Shown: piece after piece, positions 1 to 8,412 of the stretch
Numbering within the stretch: the first letter of the stretch is position 1
Layout: the number at the start of each line of letters is the position of its first letter
Position numbers and translations under genes: made by a program
The notes under the pieces: model-generated
Database searches by the model: none
Told to the model about the DNA's origin: nothing
The model's input: the letters and a program-made list of their open reading frames with translations, nothing else
From: an uncultured Methylococcaceae bacterium
GTDB lineage: Bacteria; Pseudomonadota; Gammaproteobacteria; Methylococcales; Methylococcaceae
NCBI GenBank assembly: GCA_903934875.1
Contig: CAIZPP010000142.1
Coordinates: forward strand, 1-33,624
DNA: 33,624 nt
Direction: 5' to 3'

Positions 1-96
1 GTGAACCACCCGATCCCATCCCGACCTCGGAAGTGAAACCGCCCAGCGCCGATGATAGTGTGGACCCCCATGCGAAAGTAGGGCACTGCCAGGCAC
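1..96 (+). rRNA. rrf: 5S ribosomal RNA, 3' part
   Basis: The sequence matches the conserved body and 3' end of bacterial 5S rRNA, including the blocks GAAGTGAAAC, GCGCCGATGATAGTGTGG and the closing GGGCACTGCCAGGC. About 20 bases of the 5' end are missing because the window begins inside the gene. The 3' end is placed near 95-96 by comparison with the usual terminus. This is presumably the end of an rRNA operon. Confidence 0.95.
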
Positions 97-103
97 CCAT
101 ACC

Positions 104-141
104 AAAACCCCCTCCGCCCAACGGCGCAGGGGGTTTTTTTT
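104..141 (+). terminator. Rho-independent terminator of the rRNA operon
   Basis: A GC-rich hairpin (arms around ACCCCCT and AGGGGGT, loop near 118-122) is followed directly by a run of eight T. It lies a few bases after the 5S rRNA 3' end, as expected for an rrn terminator. Confidence 0.9.
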
Positions 142-260
142 CGGAAAAAATTACTATTAGGTAGCCAATCTCGGTTCGGGCCGTGGATGTTGATAGCCCC
201 GTCATTTCGGCCTGGATGCGGAAATCCAGCGACCAAGGAAGGTAAGCCGTTCATGGTACG

Positions 261-287
261 CGGGTCGGGATTTGTAATCCCGACCCG
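261..287. repeat. Palindromic intergenic repeat 1
   Basis: Perfect 12-bp arms (261-272 and 276-287) around a 3-base loop. The core is CGGGAT...ATCCCG. It resembles the hairpin at 334-358, and both have an AACGTTA sequence beside them, so the two look like members of one REP-like family. Confidence 0.7.
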
Positions 288-333
288 AACGTTATGTCCA
301 CAGACCACAGTCCTGCCATTGCACAAAACGTTA

Positions 334-358
334 CGGACGGGATTATAAATCCCGTCCG
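334..358. repeat. Palindromic intergenic repeat 2
   Basis: Perfect 11-bp arms (334-344 and 348-358) around a 3-base loop. It shares the CGGGATT...AATCCCG core with the palindrome at 261-287. Confidence 0.7.
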
Positions 359-413
359 GCGGAGCAGGGGTGCACCCCCCAAGAAACCGGGGTCGCGACG
401 TAAACATTAGTTG

Positions 414-469
414 GGAGTGCAAGGCCTGCCTTGCCTTTAGATGCCCTTGCAAGGCAGGCCTTGCACTCC
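414..469. repeat. 21-bp-arm hairpin downstream of relA
   Basis: Arms 414-434 and 449-469 are perfectly complementary over 21 bp, with a 14-base loop. The hairpin ends 11 bp beyond the relA stop codon (relA runs on the minus strand), so it could terminate relA transcription. It has no clear T-run and may instead be a dispersed intergenic repeat. The rest of 142-480 holds only this and the two palindromes above. Confidence 0.65.
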
Positions 470-479
470 TGCACCACTT

Positions 480-2651
480 TTAGACGATTGTCCCCGTCCG
501 CCGCGCCCGCAACACGTTATGTATTTCGCTTATCTTGTCCAAGGCTTGGCTAAGCTGTCCCAAGTCTTGTATCTCAATGGTGATATCCATAGTCACCGAT
601 TGGTTTTTGGTGTTGGTGTGGGAGTTGGTGCCCAAAATATTGATGTGTTCCTGGGCTAGAATTTGCGCCACATCTTTCAGCAGGCCTTTGCGGTCGATGG
701 CGTTGACCTCAATCTCCACTGGAAAAGACTCTTGGTCCTCCCCCCAATCCACATCAATCAAACGGCCTTGCTTATGGGATGGCAGTTGGATGACGTTGGC
801 GCAATCTTGTGCATGGATGGCGACCCCATGCCCGATGGTGACATAGCCTACAATCGGAGTGCCCGGTGTGGGGCTGCAGCAATGGGCGTAATGCATCATC
901 AGATTGCGAATGCCCTGCACCGTCACCTTCGCCTGACCGGCCTCCACCACAGGCTCGGGTTTGGGGTGGATGTGCGCTGGCGGCGGCTGGACACCAGGCA
1001 CTTTCAAGGCTGATGCGAGCTGGACCGAGGAGATATCACCACGCCCGATGGCCAGTAGCAGATCGTCGGCACGGGGCAGGTGGAAATGGCGGACCAAATC
1101 TTCCACTTCTGATTCCTTCAACGCTGCCATGCCTAATTTGTGGCGTTCCCGCTCCAGCATGGACTTGCCCGCGCGCAAATGCTTTTCGTGGTCCTGCTGT
1201 TTGAACCATTGCCTGATCTTGCTCCGGGCATGGGAAGTGGCAACATATCCCATATGCGGGTCCAGCCATCCCAAGCTCGGTGCACCCTGCTTGGCGGTGA
1301 GAATTTCCACTTTTTCGGCAGACTTGAGTTGATAAGTCAAGGGCACGATGCGTCCATTGACTTTGGCGCCCCGGCAACGGTGTCCCACCTCAGTATGGAT
1401 TGCGTAGGCAAAATCCACCGGTGTCGCTCCCTTCTTTAGGCGCACTACTTGGCCCCTAGGCGTCAGCACAAAAATTTGGTCGGCGAACAGTTCAGAGCGG
1501 AAATCGTCCAGAAGCTCGCGGTCATCCTCTTTGCTTTCCAGTAGGCGACGCAAAGAGTTGATGCTGCGATCCAAGGCTTCGTCATGTTTGCCGCCTTCCT
1601 TGTAGCGCCAGTGTGCGGCGACGCCAAATTCGGCGAAGGCGTGCATTTCCTTGGTCCTAATCTGCACTTCAACCGGTTTCCCCTCCGGCCCAACCACCAC
1701 GGTATGGAGCGACTGGTAGCCGTTGTCCTTGGGATTGGCAATGTAATCGTCGAATTCCTTGGGTATGTGCATCCATAGCCCATGCACCAGTCCCAGCACC
1801 GCGTAACAGTCGCTTATTTTGTCCACCATCACCCGCACTGCCAACAGGTCGTAGAGGTCTTCCAGGCTAAGTTGTTTCCGCTTCATCTTTTTCCAGATGC
1901 TATAAAGATGCTTGGGTCGGCCATAAACTTTGGCATGGACCTCGTTCTCAAGCAATTCTTGCTCCAGTTTTTGGATAAAACTGTGAATGAAACGCTCGCG
2001 TTCGCCACGGTTGGCATCCAGCGAATTGGCCAAATTCTTGTATTCCACCGGCTCCAAATAGCGAAAAGCCAAATCTTCCAATTCCCATTTGAGTTGTCCA
2101 ATTCCCAGCCGATTGGCCAGCGGGGCGAAAATATCCAGGGTCTCGCGGGCAATTTTGTAACGGAAGGGTTCTTCCTCGTGTTTCATCATGCGCAGGCGCT
2201 GCAAGCGGTAAGCCAGTTTGATAAGCACTGCGCGGACATCATCCACCACGGCGAGCAGCATACGGCGTAGCAATTCCGCTTGGTCGGGTTCTTTGATGTC
2301 CCGCGTAAATTCGTTGAATGTATTAAGCCAGTTAACCCCACGCACCATTTTAAGTACCACGTCACCAAAATAGGACTCAATGACGGGTTCCTTGTTGTTT
2401 TCCCGCAGCCACGGGTCGGCGAGCAGGGCCGCTTGCAGTGTTTGGGCGTCCACTCTTAATGCAAGCAGAGTGTTGGCAACATCAATGCCACGCGGCCTGG
2501 TCAATAAATCCTGGTCGCGGGCCTCCTCTGCAAACCTCAAGGCCACCTCTATCCGCTCGGCCTCATCCTTAGTGAAGCCGGCGGAAAATTTTTCCAGTAG
2601 TTGGTCGTGCGAACGGATCGAAATGTCGGATTGATAGAGTGAGTGCTTCAT
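480..2651 (-). CDS. relA: GTP pyrophosphokinase RelA (monofunctional (p)ppGpp synthetase)
   Basis: Makes (p)ppGpp from ATP and GTP or GDP on stalled ribosomes during amino-acid starvation. The 723 residues are close to the length of E. coli RelA. Domains in order: a degenerate pseudo-hydrolase domain (about 30-190) without the HD metal-binding residues, the synthetase domain (about 243-355) with EFDD at 299-302, a TGS domain (391-453), a Cys-containing region near 587-625 (HYAHCCSP), and a C-terminal ACT domain (about 650-723). In this family the ExDD form of the synthetase motif marks monofunctional RelA, whereas bifunctional SpoT has RxKD and an intact HD site. It is therefore called RelA rather than SpoT. 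The start ATG has only a weak GAG-type ribosome site upstream. It is divergent from the CHAD gene. Confidence 0.95.
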   Translation of the reverse strand: MKHSLYQSDISIRSHDQLLEKFSAGFTKDEAERIEVALRFAEEARDQDLLTRPRGIDVANTLLALRVDAQTLQAALLADPWLRENNKEPVIESYFGDVVLKMVRGVNWLNTFNEFTRDIKEPDQAELLRRMLLAVVDDVRAVLIKLAYRLQRLRMMKHEEEPFRYKIARETLDIFAPLANRLGIGQLKWELEDLAFRYLEPVEYKNLANSLDANRGERERFIHSFIQKLEQELLENEVHAKVYGRPKHLYSIWKKMKRKQLSLEDLYDLLAVRVMVDKISDCYAVLGLVHGLWMHIPKEFDDYIANPKDNGYQSLHTVVVGPEGKPVEVQIRTKEMHAFAEFGVAAHWRYKEGGKHDEALDRSINSLRRLLESKEDDRELLDDFRSELFADQIFVLTPRGQVVRLKKGATPVDFAYAIHTEVGHRCRGAKVNGRIVPLTYQLKSAEKVEILTAKQGAPSLGWLDPHMGYVATSHARSKIRQWFKQQDHEKHLRAGKSMLERERHKLGMAALKESEVEDLVRHFHLPRADDLLLAIGRGDISSVQLASALKVPGVQPPPAHIHPKPEPVVEAGQAKVTVQGIRNLMMHYAHCCSPTPGTPIVGYVTIGHGVAIHAQDCANVIQLPSHKQGRLIDVDWGEDQESFPVEIEVNAIDRKGLLKDVAQILAQEHINILGTNSHTNTKNQSVTMDITIEIQDLGQLSQALDKISEIHNVLRARRTGTIV

Positions 2652-2732
2652 TGCTGTTCTCGACTGGAGAGCTTGGATTTGTCAAAAGCCATATCGCGCC
2701 ATAAGTTTGTGTGTGGCGGTCGGCGGCTTTGC

Positions 2733-2738
2733 TATACT
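2733..2738 (+). promoter_or_regulatory. Possible -10 element for the CHAD gene
   Basis: TATACT lies in the gap between relA and the divergent CHAD gene, 110 bp before the CHAD start codon. No convincing -35 box is seen at the right distance, so this is weak. Confidence 0.25.
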
Positions 2739-2848
2739 ATTAGTAAAAATAAACGGCAAGGTTCCTGCCAAAGCGAACAATTCCTAAGCCGAAAATAAAT
2801 ACATAATGGGGCTTGTCCGCACTCCGTTCAAGAGGAAACATTTCGGCC

Positions 2849-3883
2849 ATGAGCGATGACCCATCCGCCAAACCCAACACAAGCGTCACTGTCGGCAGCC
2901 CCACCTGCGAATTCCCCACTGCAGACCCGGCCCAGCGGGCGGACGAGGCTGGCAAAGCCATCCTGCGGCGCTTGCTGGGGGAGCTATTAGCCAATGAGGC
3001 TGGCGTGTTGCGCAACGATGACCCGGAGTGTCTGCACGATTTCCGCATCGCGGTGCGCCGCACCCGCTCCGCTCTGGGCCAGATCAAGGGCATATTTCCG
3101 CAGAAAACGGTGCGGCGTTTTGCCCCCCGCTTTGCCTGGCTGGGTACTATCACCAGCCCTCCACGCGATTTTGATGTTTACCTGCTCGGTTTCGACGATC
3201 TCAAAGCCGGCTTGCCCGCACCCTTTCAAGAGGCCATTGAGCCGTTGCGTAGCTACTTGGAAAACCATTGTAATCTCGCTCACACAGAATTGGCACTGCA
3301 CCTCCGTTCGGCGCGTTTTCGGACGCTGTTGACCGGGTGGGGAAAGTTTTTGTCGGAACCTTGCCCGAAAAAACCACAATCCCCCCATGCATTGGCACCC
3401 ATCAGGCAAATTGCCGATGTGCGTATCTGGAAACTGTTCCGGCGCGTGTTGAAACAAGGTCGGGGTATCTCGCCTGACACACCGGCGGAAAATATCCATG
3501 AGCTGCGCAAGACCTGCAAAAAATTGCGCTACTTGCTTGAGTTTTTCCGCGACCTTTACCCGCCCGATGAAATTGACCGGCCCATCAAACAATTGAAGAA
3601 ACTGCAGAATTACCTGGGTGATTTCCAGGATGTGCACGCCCGTATCGACATGCTGCGCGGCATCAGCGATGAAATGCGCAATGATATGGCCGTCCCCACC
3701 GAAACCTTGCTGGCGATGGGTGTGTTATTGGCTTCGCTGGATAACCAACAATCGGCTTTGCGGCAGGAGTTCCCCGAGCATTTCGACCCCTTTGCCAACC
3801 CCCGCAACCGGGAGCGGTTTCGGGAGTTGTTTAAGCCTGTCTCTTTGAGCAAAGCCGTCGAGCAGGAGGAGTCGTCCGATTAA
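2849..3883 (+). CDS. CHAD domain-containing protein
   Basis: A 344-residue protein with the conserved-histidine alpha-helical domain (CHAD), a family known to bind inorganic polyphosphate. The first half has LHDFRIAVRRTRSAL with H63, followed by a Arg-rich helix. The second half repeats the pattern at IHELRKTCKKLRYLLEF with H217 and continues with LGDFQDVHARID. These His/Arg/Lys faces form the basic anion-binding groove. There is no CYTH (triphosphatase) domain, which is often fused to CHAD. The frame is open from a TTG at 2813, but the ATG at 2849 is preferred because AGAGGA lies 12 bases upstream. It is divergent from relA. A link between polyphosphate and the stringent response is plausible but only inferred from position. 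Confidence 0.85.
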   Translation: MSDDPSAKPNTSVTVGSPTCEFPTADPAQRADEAGKAILRRLLGELLANEAGVLRNDDPECLHDFRIAVRRTRSALGQIKGIFPQKTVRRFAPRFAWLGTITSPPRDFDVYLLGFDDLKAGLPAPFQEAIEPLRSYLENHCNLAHTELALHLRSARFRTLLTGWGKFLSEPCPKKPQSPHALAPIRQIADVRIWKLFRRVLKQGRGISPDTPAENIHELRKTCKKLRYLLEFFRDLYPPDEIDRPIKQLKKLQNYLGDFQDVHARIDMLRGISDEMRNDMAVPTETLLAMGVLLASLDNQQSALRQEFPEHFDPFANPRNRERFRELFKPVSLSKAVEQEESSD

Positions 3884-3953
3884 AAAATCAACAGAAAGTT
3901 TTACGCAAAGGCGCAACGTAGGAAGAATATTTGATTACAAAACGGATATCTGT

Positions 3954-4523
3954 TCAAGTGCCTTCCCAAAGATCGCCTAGGGCAATCACGGCGGCATCAA
4001 ACGGGGCGACCGACACTTCGTCTTGATCTTGAAACAAGCCAGTTACTGTCCAGCGCCCGTTGTCCAAGGCATAGGCTTCAAGAATCCGTGCCAAGGGGTC
4101 GATCAGCCACAAATAGGCCACCCCATATTGGGCATAGACTTTCATTTTGCTGATACGGTCAGTCCTCTGTGTGCTGGGCGACAGCACTTCACATACCCAG
4201 TCCGGCACAACTTCAAAGCGATGGTCCTGCGGCAACACCGGCATGCGCTCGCGCCGCCAACCGGCGAGGTCAGGAACCAGTACCTCAGTGTCACGGATAA
4301 AATGGACTTCCGGTTCTACCAGTATCCACCAGCCGCCAGGCCCACCATGCCCCTTGTGGTAAGGGTTGTATAGCTCACCTTCCACAGCGGAGGCAGCCAA
4401 GGCGTGTCGTGCGCTGGGTCGTGGCTGGGTGTGGAGAACCCCTGCGATGATTTCACCCGTCACATTGGCGGGTAAAGCCAATAGATGCTCATAAAAACTG
4501 GGTACTTGAACGACAGCAGACAT
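3954..4523 (-). CDS. Uma2 family endonuclease (DUF820)
   Basis: A 189-residue protein of the Uma2/DUF820 family, which has a restriction-endonuclease-like PD-(D/E)XK fold and is found mainly in cyanobacteria and a few other bacteria. The usual landmarks are present: VEPEVHF, then VLVPDLAGWR carrying the Asp, then CEVLSPST and RISKMKVYAQYGVAYLWLID. The substrate and biological role of the family are not established. It stands alone in the minus orientation between the CHAD gene and the NACHT gene, in a stretch that also holds a MITE-like repeat, so it is probably accessory. Confidence 0.85.
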   Translation of the reverse strand: MSAVVQVPSFYEHLLALPANVTGEIIAGVLHTQPRPSARHALAASAVEGELYNPYHKGHGGPGGWWILVEPEVHFIRDTEVLVPDLAGWRRERMPVLPQDHRFEVVPDWVCEVLSPSTQRTDRISKMKVYAQYGVAYLWLIDPLARILEAYALDNGRWTVTGLFQDQDEVSVAPFDAAVIALGDLWEGT

Positions 4524-4617
4524 TGTTATTACAGCGTTTTTAATATCGAAGAGTTACTTGTTGAGTTGTATCATTTTGCGAGGCACAGACACACATGTTG
4601 GTTTAATTGATTGTCCT

Positions 4618-4749
4618 TTATTCAATACCTTCGCCAATATCGTGAGAGACCTCCAATTTTGGCACAGAACCGCCGATCTAAGGGCCAAGCTGGTGCTTGG
4701 CGTTCCCATTGGGAGCGCCAAGCACCAGCTTGGCGAAGGTATTGTTATT
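4618..4749. mobile_element. MITE-like element with TTATT target duplication
   Basis: Outer terminal inverted repeats of 15 bp (4623-4637 and 4730-4744) are perfect. They are flanked on both sides by the direct repeat TTATT (4618-4622 and 4745-4749), as expected for a target-site duplication. Inside lies a second inverted repeat with 19-bp arms (4684-4702 and 4716-4734), whose right arm overlaps the outer one. The 122-bp core has no coding capacity. It fills most of the gap between the Uma2 and NACHT genes (4524-4878); I see nothing else in that gap. Confidence 0.6.
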
Positions 4750-4878
4750 GTATTCCTTTAAATGATTGGTTGGCATACATTTCTAAATAATTGGTATGTG
4801 AAGCATGGGTAACTCGCTGATGTTGAAAACGCTGTAAGTAGCATCGTTGGGTTTCGAACAACGGCGCAAGCAGGTATC

Positions 4879-7791
4879 ATGCAGGCTACGGAACTTTGCC
4901 AAGCTATCCCAACCATGCCTAACTGCCCTCGCTGTTTATCCATCCCTGTGAAACCTTCCCGACTGCAAGCAACAAGCCGGTTTTGGCTAGGCGCGGGTGG
5001 GTGGAGGTTGTTGTTGGTCGTGGTGTTGGGTTTGGGGATTGTGATGGAGGCTGGGGCTGGCTTTGCTAAATATGACCCAGATAAGGAATTAGGCTTAATT
5101 CACAAATGGGAAGAACTGGGGCTGTTGACAGTATTAGAGGATAGGTCGAAAAAAACCCAGCTTGCCGCTGAGGGTAGACTGGAATCACGCCCAACACAAA
5201 ATGACGCAATCATCAAACTTATCCTTGAATGGCTTCAGAAACCTGAAACCAGACTGTATGCTTTGATAGTGATGGGAAATTTCAATGAAGCATACCACCC
5301 TTTGGCCCCTCGCGTCGCTGCTAGTCTGGAAGACCCGGATGATCTAGTAAGATGTGCAGCAATAGGTGCACTGAGTATCATGGGTGCGGACGCTATTCCC
5401 TACGCTAAACAATTCGCAGACAGACTCTCCGACTCAAATAGTCAAGTACGTCAGACGGCATTGTACGCACTTGGCAACATGGGCGAGGCTGCCCGTCCTT
5501 ACGGAAAACAGATTGTCGGTTTATTAAGGGATCAATCCGCACAGGTACGGAAGATTGCCAGCGAAGCCCTTAGAAAAATTAGTGCGCAAACCAACCTCGC
5601 TGGTCCTTTCCGAATATCAAGTGATAAAGACAAACCCGCTGAAGTAATACCAAAACCTGAACACTTGCCAGCAGTCGAACTCGTCACTCAATTGCAATCC
5701 AAAGATTATGAAATTAGCGGGCAAGCACGTGCCACGCTAACAAAATTGGATACTGCCGACCTACTTCCGATTATGCCCAAATTAGCCGAATTGCTGGAAC
5801 GCTCGGACCATGATGGAACAGCGGCAGCATTGTTAGGCAAGCTAGGCGTAGCCGCAAAACCTTACGCACCAAAAATTGCCAAACATCTGGTTGATGAGGG
5901 TTATGGTATTGACACTTACAGAATCGCGCTGTTCCGCTTAGGCCCATTCGACGACCCTGAAATGCGGCGGGAAATCTGGATGGACGTACTCGCCGCCGCC
6001 GAGGTACGTTGCGAAAGTCGGTATAAGCTGCGTGTCGATGCGTATCTGCTATTCGGCCAAGATGCTGACTTGTTGACAGCGACAGCGTGGCTGGGCAAAC
6101 GGCAAGTTGATGAATTGCCGGATATCGGCAAACACGACCAAACCGCCAAAATCCAAGCTGTCAACGCGTTACGCATCGCGCTGCACTACCCGGATAGACA
6201 AGAATTCCATGAAGTGGCGAAGGAGGCGGCGGAAAATATTGTCCGTTTGGTTGATAGCGGCGGCTGGAAGTTGGACGATGTGGCATGGTTGGAGGGCGTG
6301 AGGCTGGATGTGCAGAATAACCAACCCAGTTTGGCCCTGGATGTGGACAAGGCGATGGAGCGCATTCAGCTTTGGCGGATTGTGCGCGGGTTATTATTAG
6401 CGGGCTTGGGCCATGCCGCGTTTTGGTCCGTACTGATAGTGTTGTATCCGCGTTACCGCATCGTGCAAAGCTTGGTGTTCCGCCATCGCTGGTTTCGGCG
6501 CTTTTTCGGGCTAGGCTATGTCAGTGTGTTGTTGACCATCGTGCCCTCGTTGCGCCGCCGCTTGTTCGCCCCGTTCCGCGACGTGCTGGTGCCGCCCGGT
6601 GCCTTGGGCAATTTCGATGAGGCCAGTTATTTCCAGCACTGCCAACTGGTTTCCAAAACCCATACTCACCATGCCCCAGAAAACGCCCACACGCTGCTGG
6701 AACCCTTGCGCGGCCAGCATGTGATCGAAGCCACTTCGGGTTTGGGCAAGACTACGCTGCTGCGTCATCTGGCTTTGCAAAGCCGCCAATATCAACCGGC
6801 GGTGTTATTGCGGGCGGTGGATTGCAGCGAGGGAGTATTGCCCGCGATTCAGAAGCGCTTGCAAGGCCATGCCCGCGACGAGCAATATTTGCGTGATTTG
6901 GTCTATGTGGGGGCCTTGGATATTTTCATTGACGGGCTGAACGAAGCCCCGCCAGACACCCGCGCCCGTATTGCGCAGTTTTTTCAAGAATCGTTCAGCG
7001 GGAATTTCGTCCTGACTACCCAGCCCTTAGTCTGGGATGCGCCACTGACTGCCCGTGTTTGGGAACTGCAACCGCTGGCGGTCGAGGAGGTGGAAGAATT
7101 TATGCGGGTGCAGTGGCCTCGCTTGCAGCCTTCCGCGAAAATTGAGGAGGATAGGTACACACTAGCGGTGCGGGATTTATTGGCGGGTTTGCGGGAGCAG
7201 GCTGGGCAGCATAAAGCCATCGCCGCCGAACGTTTGCGGATGCTGTGCAACCCAATGGAGTGCGTGTTTGCCGCCGAACTGCTGGCGGCGGGGCTGGTGC
7301 CGGAGCCGGGCTTGGTGTTGGCGCAGATTTACCGGCTGATGGTGGAGGAGTTCCAAGCCAAGCGCGGCATACCGTTTCCAGAGCAGCGCTTCGCCGAGCG
7401 GGTATTTAACTGGAGGCAGTCGGGCGAGCCGTATGTCGATATGCAGGGCTTTGAGCATGAGGCACTCGCGTTGGAAAAGCACAAGCTGATGCGCAAATTG
7501 GCGGTTGACGGCAAGGAAGAAGTCGGCCCTTGGGTGTTCCGCCATGACAAGGTGATGGATTTCTTCCTGTTGCCTGCTTTCTGCGGCGAACACAAGGAGC
7601 GGCGTTACGACGTGGTTGCCGATGGCCGGTTTTCCGGGGTTTATGATTTGCTGGCGGGTGTGCTGGCTGGTGACGAGGCAGACGCGCTGTGGCGGTTTTT
7701 GGCGCAACACGCAGCTAAAACCGGCGACCATACCGTCTTTGACCGCTACACACAGTTATGTACTTTCATGGCAACCGAGTCGGTCTATTAA
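4879..7791 (+). CDS. Membrane-anchored HEAT-repeat / NACHT-type NTPase
   Basis: A 970-residue protein of unknown function. It has a hydrophobic N-terminal segment (41-62, ending GAGFA) that is a signal anchor or signal peptide. Next come HEAT-like repeats (about 105-235 and 275-340, with repeating VRxxAxxALxxMG patterns), a strong membrane segment (about 503-524), a weaker one near 545-560, then a P-loop NTPase. Walker A is ATSGLGKTT (618-626) and Walker B is LDIFIDGLNEA (680-690). After these come a sensor-like FVLTTQP strand and an all-helical C-terminal half. Hydrophobic strand, DG and acidic residue at Walker B fit NACHT/STAND NTPases, many of which are defence proteins. If both membrane segments hold, the HEAT part would face the periplasm and the NTPase the cytoplasm. 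Its stop overlaps the convergent hicB by 4 bp. An alternative start is ATG 4915. Confidence 0.75.
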   Translation: MQATELCQAIPTMPNCPRCLSIPVKPSRLQATSRFWLGAGGWRLLLVVVLGLGIVMEAGAGFAKYDPDKELGLIHKWEELGLLTVLEDRSKKTQLAAEGRLESRPTQNDAIIKLILEWLQKPETRLYALIVMGNFNEAYHPLAPRVAASLEDPDDLVRCAAIGALSIMGADAIPYAKQFADRLSDSNSQVRQTALYALGNMGEAARPYGKQIVGLLRDQSAQVRKIASEALRKISAQTNLAGPFRISSDKDKPAEVIPKPEHLPAVELVTQLQSKDYEISGQARATLTKLDTADLLPIMPKLAELLERSDHDGTAAALLGKLGVAAKPYAPKIAKHLVDEGYGIDTYRIALFRLGPFDDPEMRREIWMDVLAAAEVRCESRYKLRVDAYLLFGQDADLLTATAWLGKRQVDELPDIGKHDQTAKIQAVNALRIALHYPDRQEFHEVAKEAAENIVRLVDSGGWKLDDVAWLEGVRLDVQNNQPSLALDVDKAMERIQLWRIVRGLLLAGLGHAAFWSVLIVLYPRYRIVQSLVFRHRWFRRFFGLGYVSVLLTIVPSLRRRLFAPFRDVLVPPGALGNFDEASYFQHCQLVSKTHTHHAPENAHTLLEPLRGQHVIEATSGLGKTTLLRHLALQSRQYQPAVLLRAVDCSEGVLPAIQKRLQGHARDEQYLRDLVYVGALDIFIDGLNEAPPDTRARIAQFFQESFSGNFVLTTQPLVWDAPLTARVWELQPLAVEEVEEFMRVQWPRLQPSAKIEEDRYTLAVRDLLAGLREQAGQHKAIAAERLRMLCNPMECVFAAELLAAGLVPEPGLVLAQIYRLMVEEFQAKRGIPFPEQRFAERVFNWRQSGEPYVDMQGFEHEALALEKHKLMRKLAVDGKEEVGPWVFRHDKVMDFFLLPAFCGEHKERRYDVVADGRFSGVYDLLAGVLAGDEADALWRFLAQHAAKTGDHTVFDRYTQLCTFMATESVY

Positions 7792-8210
7792 CCCTCAAAC
7801 GACAATACTAGGCGTTTGCCCAATACTTGCGCGGCTTTTTCCAACTGTTTGAGCGAGGGCCAGTGATGTGGGTCTTCCAACCGTTTCGCCGCCGGCCATG
7901 AGGTTTCTAACGCACGGGCGATGTCAGCCAAGGAACGCTCCCCCCGCGTCAACCGAACCAGCAATGCCGCCTGGGTGCGTGCATCAGGAGCGATGGGGTA
8001 TTGCTTGGGGGCCAATAGTGACGGCAGGGGAATCGGTTGATTATTATCTAGTTTCCAGCCAAGCATGGCGGTCAATACCTCGGCAGCATTAAACAATGCC
8101 TCGTCCAGAGTTGCGCCTTCGGTGAAGGTATCCGGGAGGTCAGGAAAAGTTACCAGTAAACCATATGGCTCTTGAGGTTCGATTATTGCGGGGTAATGAA
8201 TATCCATCAA
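7788..8210 (-). CDS. hicB: HicB family antitoxin with C-terminal helix-turn-helix
   Basis: A 140-residue antitoxin partner of HicA. The N-terminal part (about 1-60) has the HicB partial RNase-H-like fold pattern: YPAIIEP, YGLLVTFPDLP, then GATLDEALFNAAEVL. The C-terminal part (about 88-138) has a helix-turn-helix pattern around SLADIARALETSWPAAKRL, which in this family binds the operon's own operator. It lies 5 bp downstream of hicA in the same orientation (toxin first, the typical hicAB order). Its stop overlaps the end of the convergent NACHT gene by 4 bp. Confidence 0.9.
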   Translation of the reverse strand: MMDIHYPAIIEPQEPYGLLVTFPDLPDTFTEGATLDEALFNAAEVLTAMLGWKLDNNQPIPLPSLLAPKQYPIAPDARTQAALLVRLTRGERSLADIARALETSWPAAKRLEDPHHWPSLKQLEKAAQVLGKRLVLSFEG

Positions 8211-8215
8211 GGTAA

Positions 8216-8401
8216 TTATTTCAATTTGACACCAGTTTGCCTTTGAATGGCCGCCACTAGACCAGTGCCTATGTCGCGGCTGCCATGAACAGGAACGGGA
8301 ACCGCTCGACCGTCTTTTACCATAATGCGATGGCTACCGTTTATACGGTCAAGTTTCCAACCAGCGGCTTTTAACTTGGAGATGATTTCGTTTCCATTCA
8401 T
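8216..8401 (-). CDS. hicA: HicA type II toxin (mRNA interferase)
   Basis: A 61-residue protein with the HicA double-stranded-RNA-binding-like fold. It reads ISKLKAAGWKLDRINGSHRI, with catalytic His24, followed by VPVPVHGSRDIGTGLVAAI and a basic C-terminus. HicA toxins cleave mRNA and are neutralised by HicB. The length is normal for the family and all key residues are present, so the toxin looks intact. It is the first gene of the hicAB operon, just downstream of a palindromic operator at 8413-8432. Confidence 0.92.
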   Translation of the reverse strand: MNGNEIISKLKAAGWKLDRINGSHRIMVKDGRAVPVPVHGSRDIGTGLVAAIQRQTGVKLK

Positions 8402-8412
8402 GGGAGAATATC

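Noticed and set aside
480-2651. Bifunctional SpoT/Rel
   Set aside because: The HD hydrolase residues are missing and the synthetase motif is EFDD, as in monofunctional RelA.
2813-2848. Upstream TTG start for the CHAD gene
   Set aside because: ATG 2849 has a ribosome site upstream, and the extra 12 residues are not family-like.
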